From Methanomicrobiales archaeon (GTDB taxonomy: Archaea > Halobacteriota > Methanomicrobia > Methanomicrobiales > JACTUA01), in contig JAJRDC010000066.1 in assembly GCA_028678635.1 (NCBI GenBank), forward strand, positions 1 through 7,945: 7,945 nt of DNA. The letters are read 5' to 3'. The translations under genes and the position numbers were made by a program. The notes under the pieces were generated by a model. The model was not told the origin of the DNA. It ran no database searches and worked only from the letters and a program-made list of their open reading frames with translations. Shown piece after piece: positions 1 through 6,106 of the stretch (position 1 is its first letter; each line of letters begins with the position of its first letter).

Positions 1-2
1 TC

Positions 3-545
3 TTCGATGAATGGGTGAGGCATGACGTGGGAACGGTCTATGTGCAGCATTTCGACACCGCCCTCGCCAGCTGGTACGGGGAGCCGCATGGGATATGCGT
101 CTTCTCGTCCACCTGCGGGACCGCGATGGTGATCGAGCATACCGGCGATATCTACTCGTGCGATCATTTTGTCGACCAGGATCACCTCCTCGGGAACATC
201 CTCTCGGTTCCTGCGAAAGAACTGGTCAACAGCGGGAGACAGGTGCAGTTTGGCCGTGACAAGCGGGAGACGCTCCCGGCACGCTGCCGGAATTGCCCGG
301 TTCTCTTTGCATGCCATGGGGAATGTCCGAAGAACCGGTTTGCGGTCACTCCTGAGGGGGAGCCGGGCCTGAATTATCTCTGTGAAGGGTACCGGATGTT
401 CTTCTCGCATATCGCCGGACCAATGGAATTCATGGTACAGGAACTGAACGCGGGACGGCCGCCGTCCAACGTAATGAGATTCATGGCAGGGAAAAAGACA
501 ACAGGGGACGGGTCACGCACACATCGAAGAAACGCCCCGGGGTAG
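3..545 (+). CDS. Anaerobic sulfatase-maturating enzyme (radical SAM/SPASM), C-terminal part
   Basis: Partial gene: the reading frame is open to the left edge, so the true start and the radical SAM CX3CX2C domain lie outside. The visible part is the SPASM domain. Counting from the GTG codon at base 15 as residue 1, cysteines fall at 28, 34, 49, 91, 94, 100, 104 and 123, in the motifs CVFSSTCG, SCDHF, CRNC and CHGECPKNRF. Their spacing closely matches the eight cysteines that hold the two auxiliary [4Fe-4S] clusters in characterised anSMEs, and the Asp directly after Cys49 is where the family has its proposed catalytic base. Enzymes of this family oxidise a Cys or Ser of a sulfatase to formylglycine in the cytoplasm. 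No sulfatase gene is visible here, so the substrate is unknown and could be another protein. The last ~17 residues form a basic, poorly conserved-looking tail. A small inverted repeat follows the stop codon. Confidence 0.9.
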   Translation, partial: FDEWVRHDVGTVYVQHFDTALASWYGEPHGICVFSSTCGTAMVIEHTGDIYSCDHFVDQDHLLGNILSVPAKELVNSGRQVQFGRDKRETLPARCRNCPVLFACHGECPKNRFAVTPEGEPGLNYLCEGYRMFFSHIAGPMEFMVQELNAGRPPSNVMRFMAGKKTTGDGSRTHRRNAPG

Positions 546-562
546 CACCTCCTGCACACCGC

Positions 563-583
563 GAACAGGGGTCGTTCCTGTTC
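563..583. repeat. Perfect 7-bp inverted repeat after the maturase gene
   Basis: GAACAGG (563-569) and CCTGTTC (577-583) pair perfectly around a 7-base loop, 18 bases after the maturase stop codon. No T-tract follows directly, so it is at best a weak terminator or an RNA 3'-end stabiliser. The rest of 546-687 holds no gene that I can support. Confidence 0.4.
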
Positions 584-678
584 TGGAAGAGGATCAGTAC
601 CGGACAGGCGGAGTCCTTCCCTTGATCCCCGGGAAATAGACTTTTGTGGTACGTATCATACTGTCATTCGAAACACTG

Positions 679-687
679 AAAAAAAAA
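679..687 (-). terminator. T9 tract directly after the stop codon (archaeal-type terminator)
   Basis: On the reverse strand nine T residues follow the TAA stop of the UPF0114-type gene without any gap. Oligo-T tracts are the usual intrinsic termination signal of archaeal RNA polymerase and need no hairpin. On the forward strand, TTAAATTTTT follows the A9 run, so the site could also stop transcripts arriving from the convergent maturase gene. Confidence 0.6.
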
Positions 688-1269
688 TTAAATTTTTACC
701 CAGAGATAGGCCGCGATGGCAGCAATCATGATTCCGATTGCGGCCCCGAGTTCCAGGATCCCGGTTCCCGTACTCAGGGTGAGAGCGGCGCCGAGGAAGA
801 TCACTGCGAGCGCAATGACCGTAAGCCCGAGAAGTTTCGTTTTCAGGTCGTCAAGAGTGCGAATTTCCACCCACCCGGGAAGGGGTGCTTTTGCAATGAA
901 GAGCTCATAGAGCCCCATGGATATCAGGTAAAAGACCGTGGCAACCAGGAAGATATCAATAATCTGAACCGCCGTGGCGAGATACTCCTTGACCACATGA
1001 ATATCCACGCTGAAATTTGTGACAATGTGATACACCCCGTAGAGGCTCAGGAGGAAACCATACAAAAAAAGGGCCACAGAAATAATTCCGGAACCAATAA
1101 CCGCCAGGAGGAAGAGCCATTTGCTGGTGAATGCAAGGGAATGGACAAACGTTGTCGGCGTGTGATGCCCCTGCGATTCCTGCTGCGACGATGAATGAGC
1201 CTCCCCTTTCTCCTGAGACGTGCGTGGTGCTCCTTCGTTCCCATCGGGGGTACGGGTGTCCGGATTCAT
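688..1269 (-). CDS. UPF0114 / YqhA-family integral membrane protein
   Basis: A 193-residue protein with a hydrophilic, Ser/Gln/His-rich N-terminus of about 48 residues, then predicted membrane segments at roughly 51-80, 97-118, 147-165 and 170-190. The stretch from 103 to 145 contains IDIFLVATVFYLISMGLYELF, then LPGW, then LDDLKTKL, which is the recognisable signature of the UPF0114 (YqhA) family. The biochemical function of that family is not established to my knowledge. I chose the ATG at 1269, preceded by a weak AGGA-like site; a TTG in the same frame at 1389 would add 40 residues that look non-membrane and unlike the family. The gene is convergent with the maturase gene and divergent from the hydrolase gene, and appears monocistronic with its own T9 terminator. 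The hydrophilic N-terminal extension is longer than I expect for the family. Confidence 0.75.
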   Translation of the reverse strand: MNPDTRTPDGNEGAPRTSQEKGEAHSSSQQESQGHHTPTTFVHSLAFTSKWLFLLAVIGSGIISVALFLYGFLLSLYGVYHIVTNFSVDIHVVKEYLATAVQIIDIFLVATVFYLISMGLYELFIAKAPLPGWVEIRTLDDLKTKLLGLTVIALAVIFLGAALTLSTGTGILELGAAIGIMIAAIAAYLWVKI

Positions 1270-1318
1270 GAGGTTCCTGCCGTGAACGGGTGGGCTCAGG
1301 ACATGAACGGCTGCAATT

Positions 1319-1341
1319 CTCTTTAAGATATCGGAATTTTT
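1319..1341 (-). promoter_or_regulatory. Possible TATA box/BRE for the UPF0114-type gene
   Basis: Read on the reverse strand, the segment has GAAAAATT followed by ATATCTTAAAG, an A-rich BRE-like stretch and an AT-rich TATA-like box in otherwise GC-rich DNA, about 55-60 bases before the ATG at 1269. This spacing would give a leader of roughly 25-35 bases. The match to the TTTATATA consensus is imperfect, so the call is tentative. Confidence 0.3.
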
Positions 1342-1399
1342 CGTGCATCGCGGAAACGTGGGAGAGACGAAGGATGGTGGAGAGGTCAAGACGGCTGAT

Positions 1400-1430
1400 C
1401 CTGCTGTCCAGATGGTCCTCTGGATGCAGG
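1400..1430. repeat. Imperfect hairpin in the divergent intergenic region
   Basis: CCTGC (1400-1404) pairs with GCAGG (1426-1430) and TCCAGA (1407-1412) pairs with TCTGGA (1419-1424), leaving a 2x1 internal loop and a 6-base apical loop. It lies between the divergent UPF0114-type and hydrolase genes, about 90 bases before the hydrolase start. It could be an operator palindrome or an RNA structure, or be there by chance. The remainder of 1270-1518 shows no gene I can support. Confidence 0.35.
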
Positions 1431-1518
1431 AACAGGGAGGGTGGCACGTGAGAGAAATTATGAGAAGACGGCAAAGAATACTAGGGTAGTGTGATGAGAG
1501 CGGGACAGTGGGAATGGT

Positions 1519-2295
1519 ATGAGAAGGAATGATGTCCTTATGGCCTGTATTGCCACCGCGATCCTGCTGATCGCTTCGGCAGGGTGCATGGCGGGGGAGA
1601 AGGACGGGGATGGCGTGACACTCCCGCCCGTGTCTATGACCACCGTGAACATCACCGCCGATGGCCGGGAGTACCCCGCGTTCCTCGCGGTTCCGGCCGG
1701 ATCAGGGAAGTTCCCTGCCATTGTGCTTCTCCACTCCTTCAACGGGCTGGAACCGGGGTACCGGGAGATGGTGGGGAACCTGGCTTCGGACGGCTTTGTC
1801 ACGATAGCCCCGGAGTGGCAGACATACGGGCGGCAGCAGGATGATGCGACGGTGGAGGCCATCGTCCGTGGCTCCCTGGCGTACCTGGCTTCACGGCCGG
1901 AGGCAGACATGGGCAGGGTAGGCCTCACCGGCTTCTGTGCCGGGGGGCGGTACACGATGCTCTTCCTCCCCCGGATGACGGAGTTCCGGTCCGGCGTGGC
2001 CTGGTACGGTTTCCCCTACAACGGGGCGACGGAGGACAGCGTCCCGGCTTCCCGGATCCCTGATCTGCAGGTCCCGATGCTCATCATCCATGGCACCCGG
2101 GACGTGCCCAGCCCGATCAGGGGCATCTACAACTACACCACGGAACTGGACGCGGCAGACAAGTACTTTGAGATGAAGGTGTACCAGGGCAAGCCCCACG
2201 GGTTCATGATTGTGAACGGATCCCTCGCTCAGGATGACGCTTCAGAGGATGCCTACCGGGAGATGGTCGCCTTCTTCCGGCGGACCCTCACCTGA
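1519..2295 (+). CDS. Exported dienelactone hydrolase family protein
   Basis: A 258-residue alpha/beta hydrolase. The N-terminus is a signal peptide (MRRN, then a hydrophobic run ending IASAGC at residue 23) resembling a lipoprotein signal, so the enzyme is probably exported and perhaps lipid-anchored at Cys23; the -3 Ser is not ideal for a lipobox. The catalytic triad is visible as Cys140 in the nucleophile elbow GFCAGG, Asp195 in HGTRD and His227 in KPHGF. Cys rather than Ser as nucleophile is typical of dienelactone hydrolases (carboxymethylenebutenolidase family), which open cyclic esters. The real substrate in an archaeon cannot be deduced; a general esterase role outside the membrane is the cautious reading. 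The start is the first ATG of the frame, with only a weak GGGA-like site before it. It is followed after 110 bases by the Lon-type gene on the same strand. Confidence 0.85.
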   Translation: MRRNDVLMACIATAILLIASAGCMAGEKDGDGVTLPPVSMTTVNITADGREYPAFLAVPAGSGKFPAIVLLHSFNGLEPGYREMVGNLASDGFVTIAPEWQTYGRQQDDATVEAIVRGSLAYLASRPEADMGRVGLTGFCAGGRYTMLFLPRMTEFRSGVAWYGFPYNGATEDSVPASRIPDLQVPMLIIHGTRDVPSPIRGIYNYTTELDAADKYFEMKVYQGKPHGFMIVNGSLAQDDASEDAYREMVAFFRRTLT

Positions 2296-2350
2296 ACCCT
2301 CCCTTTTCAGAGGCATTCCCCGGCTGCCGGTACGTGTCCCAAAAACTGCC

Positions 2351-2394
2351 CGGTTCCCAAAGGCTCATCAGGGGGGAACCGCGAATAGTTCCCC
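2351..2394 (+). promoter_or_regulatory. Leader with three alternating GGTTCCC elements (possible switch or operator)
   Basis: CGGTTCCC (2351-2358) pairs perfectly with GGGAACCG (2374-2381), while the overlapping GGGGAAC (2373-2379) pairs perfectly with GTTCCCC (2388-2394). The central segment cannot be in both hairpins at once. The second hairpin ends at the base before the GGTGA ribosome binding site of the Lon-type gene. It may be an RNA leader that changes access to the ribosome binding site, or a set of operator half-sites on DNA. No clear TATA box is visible in this gap. Confidence 0.4.
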
Positions 2395-2399
2395 GGTGA
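2395..2399 (+). promoter_or_regulatory. Ribosome binding site of the Lon-type gene
   Basis: GGTGA with a 6-base spacer to the ATG at 2406 matches the archaeal 16S anti-Shine-Dalgarno and supports that start. It directly abuts the 3' arm of a perfect 7-bp hairpin. Confidence 0.6.
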
Positions 2400-2405
2400 A
2401 CTGGC

Positions 2406-4820
2406 ATGGTGGAGCCACTGGGAGAGGAGCATTACCGGAACGCATTTACTGTGGCGCAGGTGGAGTGCGGGAGCACGAGGGAACTGAAGCCGCTGGAGGA
2501 GATCATTGGCCAGGAGAGGGCCCTTGCCGCCCTCACCTTCGGCCTGGACATCCAGCAGCAGGGATTCAATGTGTATGTCTCGGGGCTCCACGGCACCGGG
2601 AGAAAATCCGCGGTAAAGAAGTTCCTGGACAAGCTGGCCAGGACCCGGCCGCAGGGGACTGATTGGATCTATGTGAACAATTTCTCTGACCAGTACGAGC
2701 CCAATGCCATCCGGCTCCCGCCGGGGATGGGGACAGAGTTCAGGGAGGATATGGCCGCGTTCATCAGCGAGGCGAAACGGGTGATCCCCAAGGTCTTCGA
2801 GAGCGAGGATTACGTGAACCGGTCCAATGCCGCGATCCAGTCCATCGAGAACGAGAAGGCCCAGATCTTTGCCCGCATCGACACCACCGCCCGGGAAATG
2901 GGATTTCTCATCCAGCCGAGCCCCACCGGTCTCCTGACCATCCCCGTGAAGGAGGGAAAACCGCTCCCCCAGGAAGAGTTCCTCTCGCTCCCCACGGAAG
3001 AGCAGGCGGACTTCCAGAAAAGACGGATCGATCTCATGGCAGAACTGCGGAACCGGTTCCGGGAGCTGCGGGACCTGGACCAGGGAGGGAACGAGAAGAT
3101 CGTGGCCCTGAACCGGGAGGTGGCCCTCAGCGCCATCGGTCACCGGGTGGCAGCCCTGAAGGACAAGTACACGAAGGTTGCAGAGATCCTCCCCCATATC
3201 GATGCGGTCCAGAACGATATCATCGACAACCTCCCCCAGTTCATGGACGGGGGACAGCAGCCACAGCAGCCACCGCAGCAGCAGCAGGCGCCGCCCTCGA
3301 TGCAGAATCCGCTGATCCGGGACCTGATGTTCCGGAAGTACGAAACCAATGTGCTCGTCGACAACTCGGGCGAGACGGGGGCCCCCGTTGTCTATGAGAA
3401 GAACCCGACCTACCAGAACCTCTTCGGGAAGATCGAGAAGGAGTTCCAGTACGGCGTGGTCACCACCGATTTCACCATGATACGGCCCGGGTCAATTCAC
3501 AAGGCCAACGGGGGATTCCTGGTCATTTCTGTGGAGGACCTCTTCCGGAATCCCTTCTCCTGGGACGGGCTCAAGACCGCCCTCAAGACGGGGGAGGTGG
3601 CCATCGAGGATCCGGGCGAGCGGATGGGGTTCATCACCACGAAGGGCCTGAGGCCCGAGCCCATCCCCCTCTCGGTGAAGGTGATCCTGATCGGGACACC
3701 GATGGTGTTCCAGATCCTCTATTCCATGGATCCGGACTACCAGGAACTCTTCAAGGTCAAGGCTGATTTCGACACCACCATGGACCGGAACGAGGAGAAT
3801 GTCCGGAACTACGCGGCCTACATCTGCATGGCGTGCCAAGAGTTTGGCCTCAAACATCTCGATAAGACCGCAGTGGCCAGGATGGTGGAGTACGGGTCGC
3901 GCCTGGCCGATGACCAGCAGAAGCTCTCCACTCGCTTCTCCTACATCGCCGATATCCTGCGCGAAGCGAGTTACTATGCCACCCAGGAGAAGTCGGAATT
4001 CACCACCGCCGCCCATGTCCAGAAGGCCATCGAGCAGAAGATCTACCGGTCCAACCTGATCCAGGAGAAGATCAGGGAGTACATCGCGAAGGGGATCTTC
4101 CTGATCGACACGAAGGGAGAAGCCGTGGGGCAGGTGAACGGCCTCTCGGTGATCGGCCTCGGGGACATCGCCTTCGGCCGGCCCTCCCGGGTCACGGCCA
4201 GCATCGGAGTGGGCCGCGGGGGTGTCATGGACATCGAGCGGGAGGCGGCCATGGGCGGCCCCATCCACACGAAGGGGGTCCTGATCCTCTCGGGCTACCT
4301 GGCCAGCAAGTACGCCCAGGACAAGCCCCTCTCCCTCTCGGCCAGGCTCGTCTTCGAACAGAGCTACGAAGGCGTGGAGGGGGACTCGGCCTCCTCCACT
4401 GAGCTCTACGCCATCCTCTCTGCCCTCTCGGGCCTCCCCATCCGCCAGAACCTGGCCGTCACCGGCTCCGTGAACCAGCGGGGCGAGGTCCAGGCCATCG
4501 GTGGGGTCAACGAGAAGCTGGAGGGATACTTCGAGGTCTGCAAGGTCCAGGGGCTCACCGGCGAGCAGGGGGCCATGATCCCGGCCAGCAACGTGCAGAA
4601 CCTGATGCTGAAGGAGGAGATCGTGGAGGCGGCGAAGGCAGGGAAGTTCCGGATCTACCCGGTGACGACCATCGACGAAGGGATCGAGGTGCTCACCGGT
4701 GTCCCTGCCGGCCAGCGGGGGAATGACGGCAAGTTCCCGAAGGGGACAGTGAACTTCCTGGTGGACAAGCGCCTCCGGGAACTTGCGGAAACGTATAAGG
4801 AGTACAGGGGAGGTGCTTAG
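2406..4820 (+). CDS. Soluble Lon-like protease with degenerate AAA+ domain (LonC/YcbZ type, S16)
   Basis: An 804-residue protein without membrane segments, unlike the usual membrane-bound archaeal LonB. Order of parts: IIGQERA (33-39) and a P-loop-like GLHGTGRKS (60-68) of an AAA_32-type domain; a charged helical insertion (~135-275); a Gln/Pro-rich linker (284-297); the second AAA part with the family motif APVVYEKNPTYQNLFGKIE (326-344) and a Walker-B-like FLVISVEDL; a helical lid to ~555; and the Lon protease domain (~565-765). The Ser-Lys dyad is Ser661 in EGDSAS and Lys704 in GGVNEK. The P-loop has Arg at the canonical Lys position, which I know as common in this family, so ATP hydrolysis may be weak or absent; some LonC proteases work without ATP. 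Likely role: degrading unfolded or damaged cytoplasmic proteins. The ATG is backed by GGTGA. It is translationally coupled to the Rieske gene 3 bases downstream. Confidence 0.9.
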   Translation: MVEPLGEEHYRNAFTVAQVECGSTRELKPLEEIIGQERALAALTFGLDIQQQGFNVYVSGLHGTGRKSAVKKFLDKLARTRPQGTDWIYVNNFSDQYEPNAIRLPPGMGTEFREDMAAFISEAKRVIPKVFESEDYVNRSNAAIQSIENEKAQIFARIDTTAREMGFLIQPSPTGLLTIPVKEGKPLPQEEFLSLPTEEQADFQKRRIDLMAELRNRFRELRDLDQGGNEKIVALNREVALSAIGHRVAALKDKYTKVAEILPHIDAVQNDIIDNLPQFMDGGQQPQQPPQQQQAPPSMQNPLIRDLMFRKYETNVLVDNSGETGAPVVYEKNPTYQNLFGKIEKEFQYGVVTTDFTMIRPGSIHKANGGFLVISVEDLFRNPFSWDGLKTALKTGEVAIEDPGERMGFITTKGLRPEPIPLSVKVILIGTPMVFQILYSMDPDYQELFKVKADFDTTMDRNEENVRNYAAYICMACQEFGLKHLDKTAVARMVEYGSRLADDQQKLSTRFSYIADILREASYYATQEKSEFTTAAHVQKAIEQKIYRSNLIQEKIREYIAKGIFLIDTKGEAVGQVNGLSVIGLGDIAFGRPSRVTASIGVGRGGVMDIEREAAMGGPIHTKGVLILSGYLASKYAQDKPLSLSARLVFEQSYEGVEGDSASSTELYAILSALSGLPIRQNLAVTGSVNQRGEVQAIGGVNEKLEGYFEVCKVQGLTGEQGAMIPASNVQNLMLKEEIVEAAKAGKFRIYPVTTIDEGIEVLTGVPAGQRGNDGKFPKGTVNFLVDKRLRELAETYKEYRGGA
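3255..3287 (+). repeat. CAG-rich low-complexity tract inside the Lon-type gene
   Basis: In-frame run of CAG and CCA/CCG codons that encodes residues 284-294, ten of the eleven being Gln or Pro in the pattern QQPQQPPQQQQ. It joins the helical insertion to the second part of the AAA domain, where the family has a loop of variable length. Such tracts are prone to length change by slippage. Confidence 0.8.
4807..4815 (+). promoter_or_regulatory. Strong Shine-Dalgarno of the Rieske gene inside the Lon-type gene end
   Basis: GGGGAGGTG is a near-complete match to the archaeal anti-Shine-Dalgarno, 8 bases before the ATG at 4824. It lies within the last codons of the protease gene, which points to translational coupling and a shared mRNA. 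Confidence 0.75.
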
Positions 4821-4823
4821 GGT

Positions 4824-5159
4824 ATGGTGAGGGAAAAGCTTGGTCTGACATCAGAGATTCCGCAGGGAACCCTGAAGGGATTCACCGCAGGCGGGAAGAA
4901 GATCCTGGTGGCCAACATCGGCGGGACCTTCCATGCGATGGACGCCGTCTGTTCGCATATGCAGGGCGACCTGACGAAGGGGAAGCTGGAGAAGAGCATC
5001 GTCACCTGCCCCCGCCACGGGTCCCGGTTCGATGTGACGACGGGGAAAGTGGTGGGGAACGTGAGTTCTCTCATAAGGATCGCCACCGGAAAGGTGGCAA
5101 CGGACCTGAAGACCTACCCCGTCACGGTGCAGGACGGAACGCTCTTCGTTGAGGTGTAA
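4824..5159 (+). CDS. Rieske [2Fe-2S] ferredoxin-like protein
   Basis: A 111-residue protein made of one Rieske domain. Cluster ligands are visible as CSH (Cys43, His45) and CPRH (Cys62, His65), spaced by 16 residues, followed by GSRFD and TGKVV as in ferredoxin-type Rieske proteins (BphF/NirD-like). The two extra disulfide cysteines of respiratory-complex Rieske proteins are absent, which suggests a low-potential soluble electron carrier. No signal peptide or membrane anchor is present, so it should act in the cytoplasm. The start ATG has a strong Shine-Dalgarno and lies 3 bases after the Lon-type stop codon, so both genes are almost certainly one operon. No oxygenase or reductase partner is encoded in the window. 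A stand-alone electron-transfer protein is the safest call; its partner is unknown. Confidence 0.9.
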   Translation: MVREKLGLTSEIPQGTLKGFTAGGKKILVANIGGTFHAMDAVCSHMQGDLTKGKLEKSIVTCPRHGSRFDVTTGKVVGNVSSLIRIATGKVATDLKTYPVTVQDGTLFVEV

Positions 5160-5252
5160 ACGGGCCGGGCGTCACCCGTGGTGGGCCTGCGGGAGCCATA
5201 TTCCCGTGTCCGTTCCCGATAACCCTCATTTCTTCAGGGGGAGCATCTCCGC

Positions 5253-5296
5253 AGGGAGTATTATGATGAGTTCCCTCCCTGGGTAATACTCCTTTT
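5253..5296 (+). terminator. Long stem-loop followed by a short T run
   Basis: GGAGTATTA (5255-5263) pairs perfectly with TAATACTCC (5284-5292). The stem extends to 11 bp with a G-T wobble and an A-T pair, around a 20-base loop, and is followed by TTTT (5293-5296). It lies 95 bases after the Rieske stop and about 40 bases before the TATA-like box of the next gene. It may be the terminator of the protease-Rieske operon or an operator for the following gene. Nothing else stands out in 5160-5252. Confidence 0.45.
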
Positions 5297-5335
5297 CCGG
5301 GCTCTTTCGGAACTATCTGGGCTACTCAGAAAAAG

Positions 5336-5348
5336 AATTTTTATTATT
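5336..5348 (+). promoter_or_regulatory. TATA-like promoter of the 156-residue protein gene
   Basis: AATTTTTATTATT, preceded by the purine-rich AGAAAAAGAA, stands out as an archaeal BRE plus TATA box in GC-rich surroundings. With transcription starting about 25 bases downstream, the mRNA would have a short leader containing GGTGA (5371-5375), 6 bases before the ATG at 5382. Confidence 0.6.
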
Positions 5349-5381
5349 CCCTGGACGCTTTGATGTATGTGGTGAGAGAAC

Positions 5382-5852
5382 ATGGGAATGAGAGAGACAT
5401 TTACACAAGGAGAATGGGAGAGCCTGGTTACCCTCCCCTACGCAGTTTCAACAACGGTCGTGATGGCTGCTCCCAATTTCATGGGTCTTTGGGGTGAGAC
5501 GAAAGCAATGCTGCAGGAACCGGTCAGCATTGCAGCCGCCAGCGGAAGTTCGCTCGTCGGCCTGCTCGTTGCCGAGGTGCAGGTACGGGCAAAAGACCTG
5601 ATAAAACAGCAGCAGAACGCATGGAAACACGACCAGGCCGGCTACCGGACAAAAACCCTTGAGGCCTGCCGGGCCACAGCGACGGCGCTGGCTAAGGTTC
5701 CCCCGGAAGAGGCACTGGCCTATAAAAAGTGGGTCCTGGCCATCGGCCTGAAGGTTGCAGAGGCGGCAAAAGAGCACGGGGTTGCGGTCAGTGACCCGGA
5801 AAAGGCAGCGCTTGCCGAGATCTCCGGAGCCCTCGGGGTCAGTGCACCGTGA
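5382..5852 (+). CDS. Conserved-looking helical protein of unknown function (156 residues)
   Basis: I do not recognise a named family with confidence. The protein begins FTQGEWESLVTLPYAV and is predicted to be largely alpha-helical, with no Cys clusters, no signal peptide and no long membrane segment. Residues 17-35 and 48-64 are rich in small hydrophobic residues (Ala, Val, Ser, Gly), while the C-terminal half (KKWVLAIGLKVAEAAKEHG, then VSDPEKAALAEISGALGV) is amphipathic. The opening FTxxEW followed later by an SDxEKxAL stretch is loosely reminiscent of all-helical TerB-like or related small proteins, but this is only a resemblance. The ATG at 5382 is chosen because GGTGA sits 6 bases upstream; a second ATG at 5388 is possible. 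It has its own TATA-like promoter and a hairpin downstream, so it is probably a monocistronic, well expressed gene. Confidence 0.8.
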   Translation: MGMRETFTQGEWESLVTLPYAVSTTVVMAAPNFMGLWGETKAMLQEPVSIAAASGSSLVGLLVAEVQVRAKDLIKQQQNAWKHDQAGYRTKTLEACRATATALAKVPPEEALAYKKWVLAIGLKVAEAAKEHGVAVSDPEKAALAEISGALGVSAP

Positions 5853-5910
5853 CAATCCCCTGATCGGTCCTGTCGGATCCTGCCCATGTCTTTTCGACAA
5901 TCCATGAGAG

Positions 5911-5953
5911 GAATCACCCGGGTGTTCCTGTCTGGCACCGCCCGGGTGGATTC
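5911..5953 (+). terminator. GC-rich stem-loop downstream of the 156-residue protein gene
   Basis: GAATCACCCGGG (5911-5922) pairs with CCCGGGTGGATTC (5941-5953), giving a 12-bp stem with a single bulged G and an 18-base loop. It is followed by the pyrimidine-rich ATTTCTTCCTC. Placed 58 bases after the stop codon, it probably marks the 3' end of that transcript. The rest of the 254-base gap to the next gene shows no gene I can support. Confidence 0.45.
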
Positions 5954-6106
5954 ATTTCTTCCTCTGCATTTGATATCCCGGCCGTTTGCAGGGTGACGGA
6001 ACATCCTGAGATACGCCCGACGGAGGAATCACGGATATTGCCTGCGAGGACAACTGCAAAGTATGTGTCCTGTGACGGGGCCGTTCCAGAGGAGCAGTGA
6101 GAAAAG

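Noticed and set aside
546..687. Possible tRNA or small RNA gene in the gap after the maturase gene
   Set aside because: Only a short inverted repeat is present; no cloverleaf, T-loop consensus or promoter was found.
646..1194. Forward ORF of 182 codons across the UPF0114-type gene
   Set aside because: Antisense shadow of the membrane protein gene; its product is a charged, motif-free sequence and has no ribosome binding site.
956..1474. Long reverse-strand ORF of 172 codons overlapping the UPF0114-type gene
   Set aside because: It overlaps the membrane protein gene in another frame on the same strand, and its translation has mixed composition with no recognisable motif. The membrane protein frame has the family signature.
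2307..3197. Reverse ORF of 296 codons opposite the Lon-type gene
   Set aside because: A long antisense frame expected from GC-rich codon bias; the forward frame has full Lon-family motifs.
3492..4268. Reverse ORF of 258 codons opposite the Lon-type gene
   Set aside because: Antisense shadow, rich in Asp, His, Leu and Gly as is typical of reverse frames of GC-rich genes; no motif.
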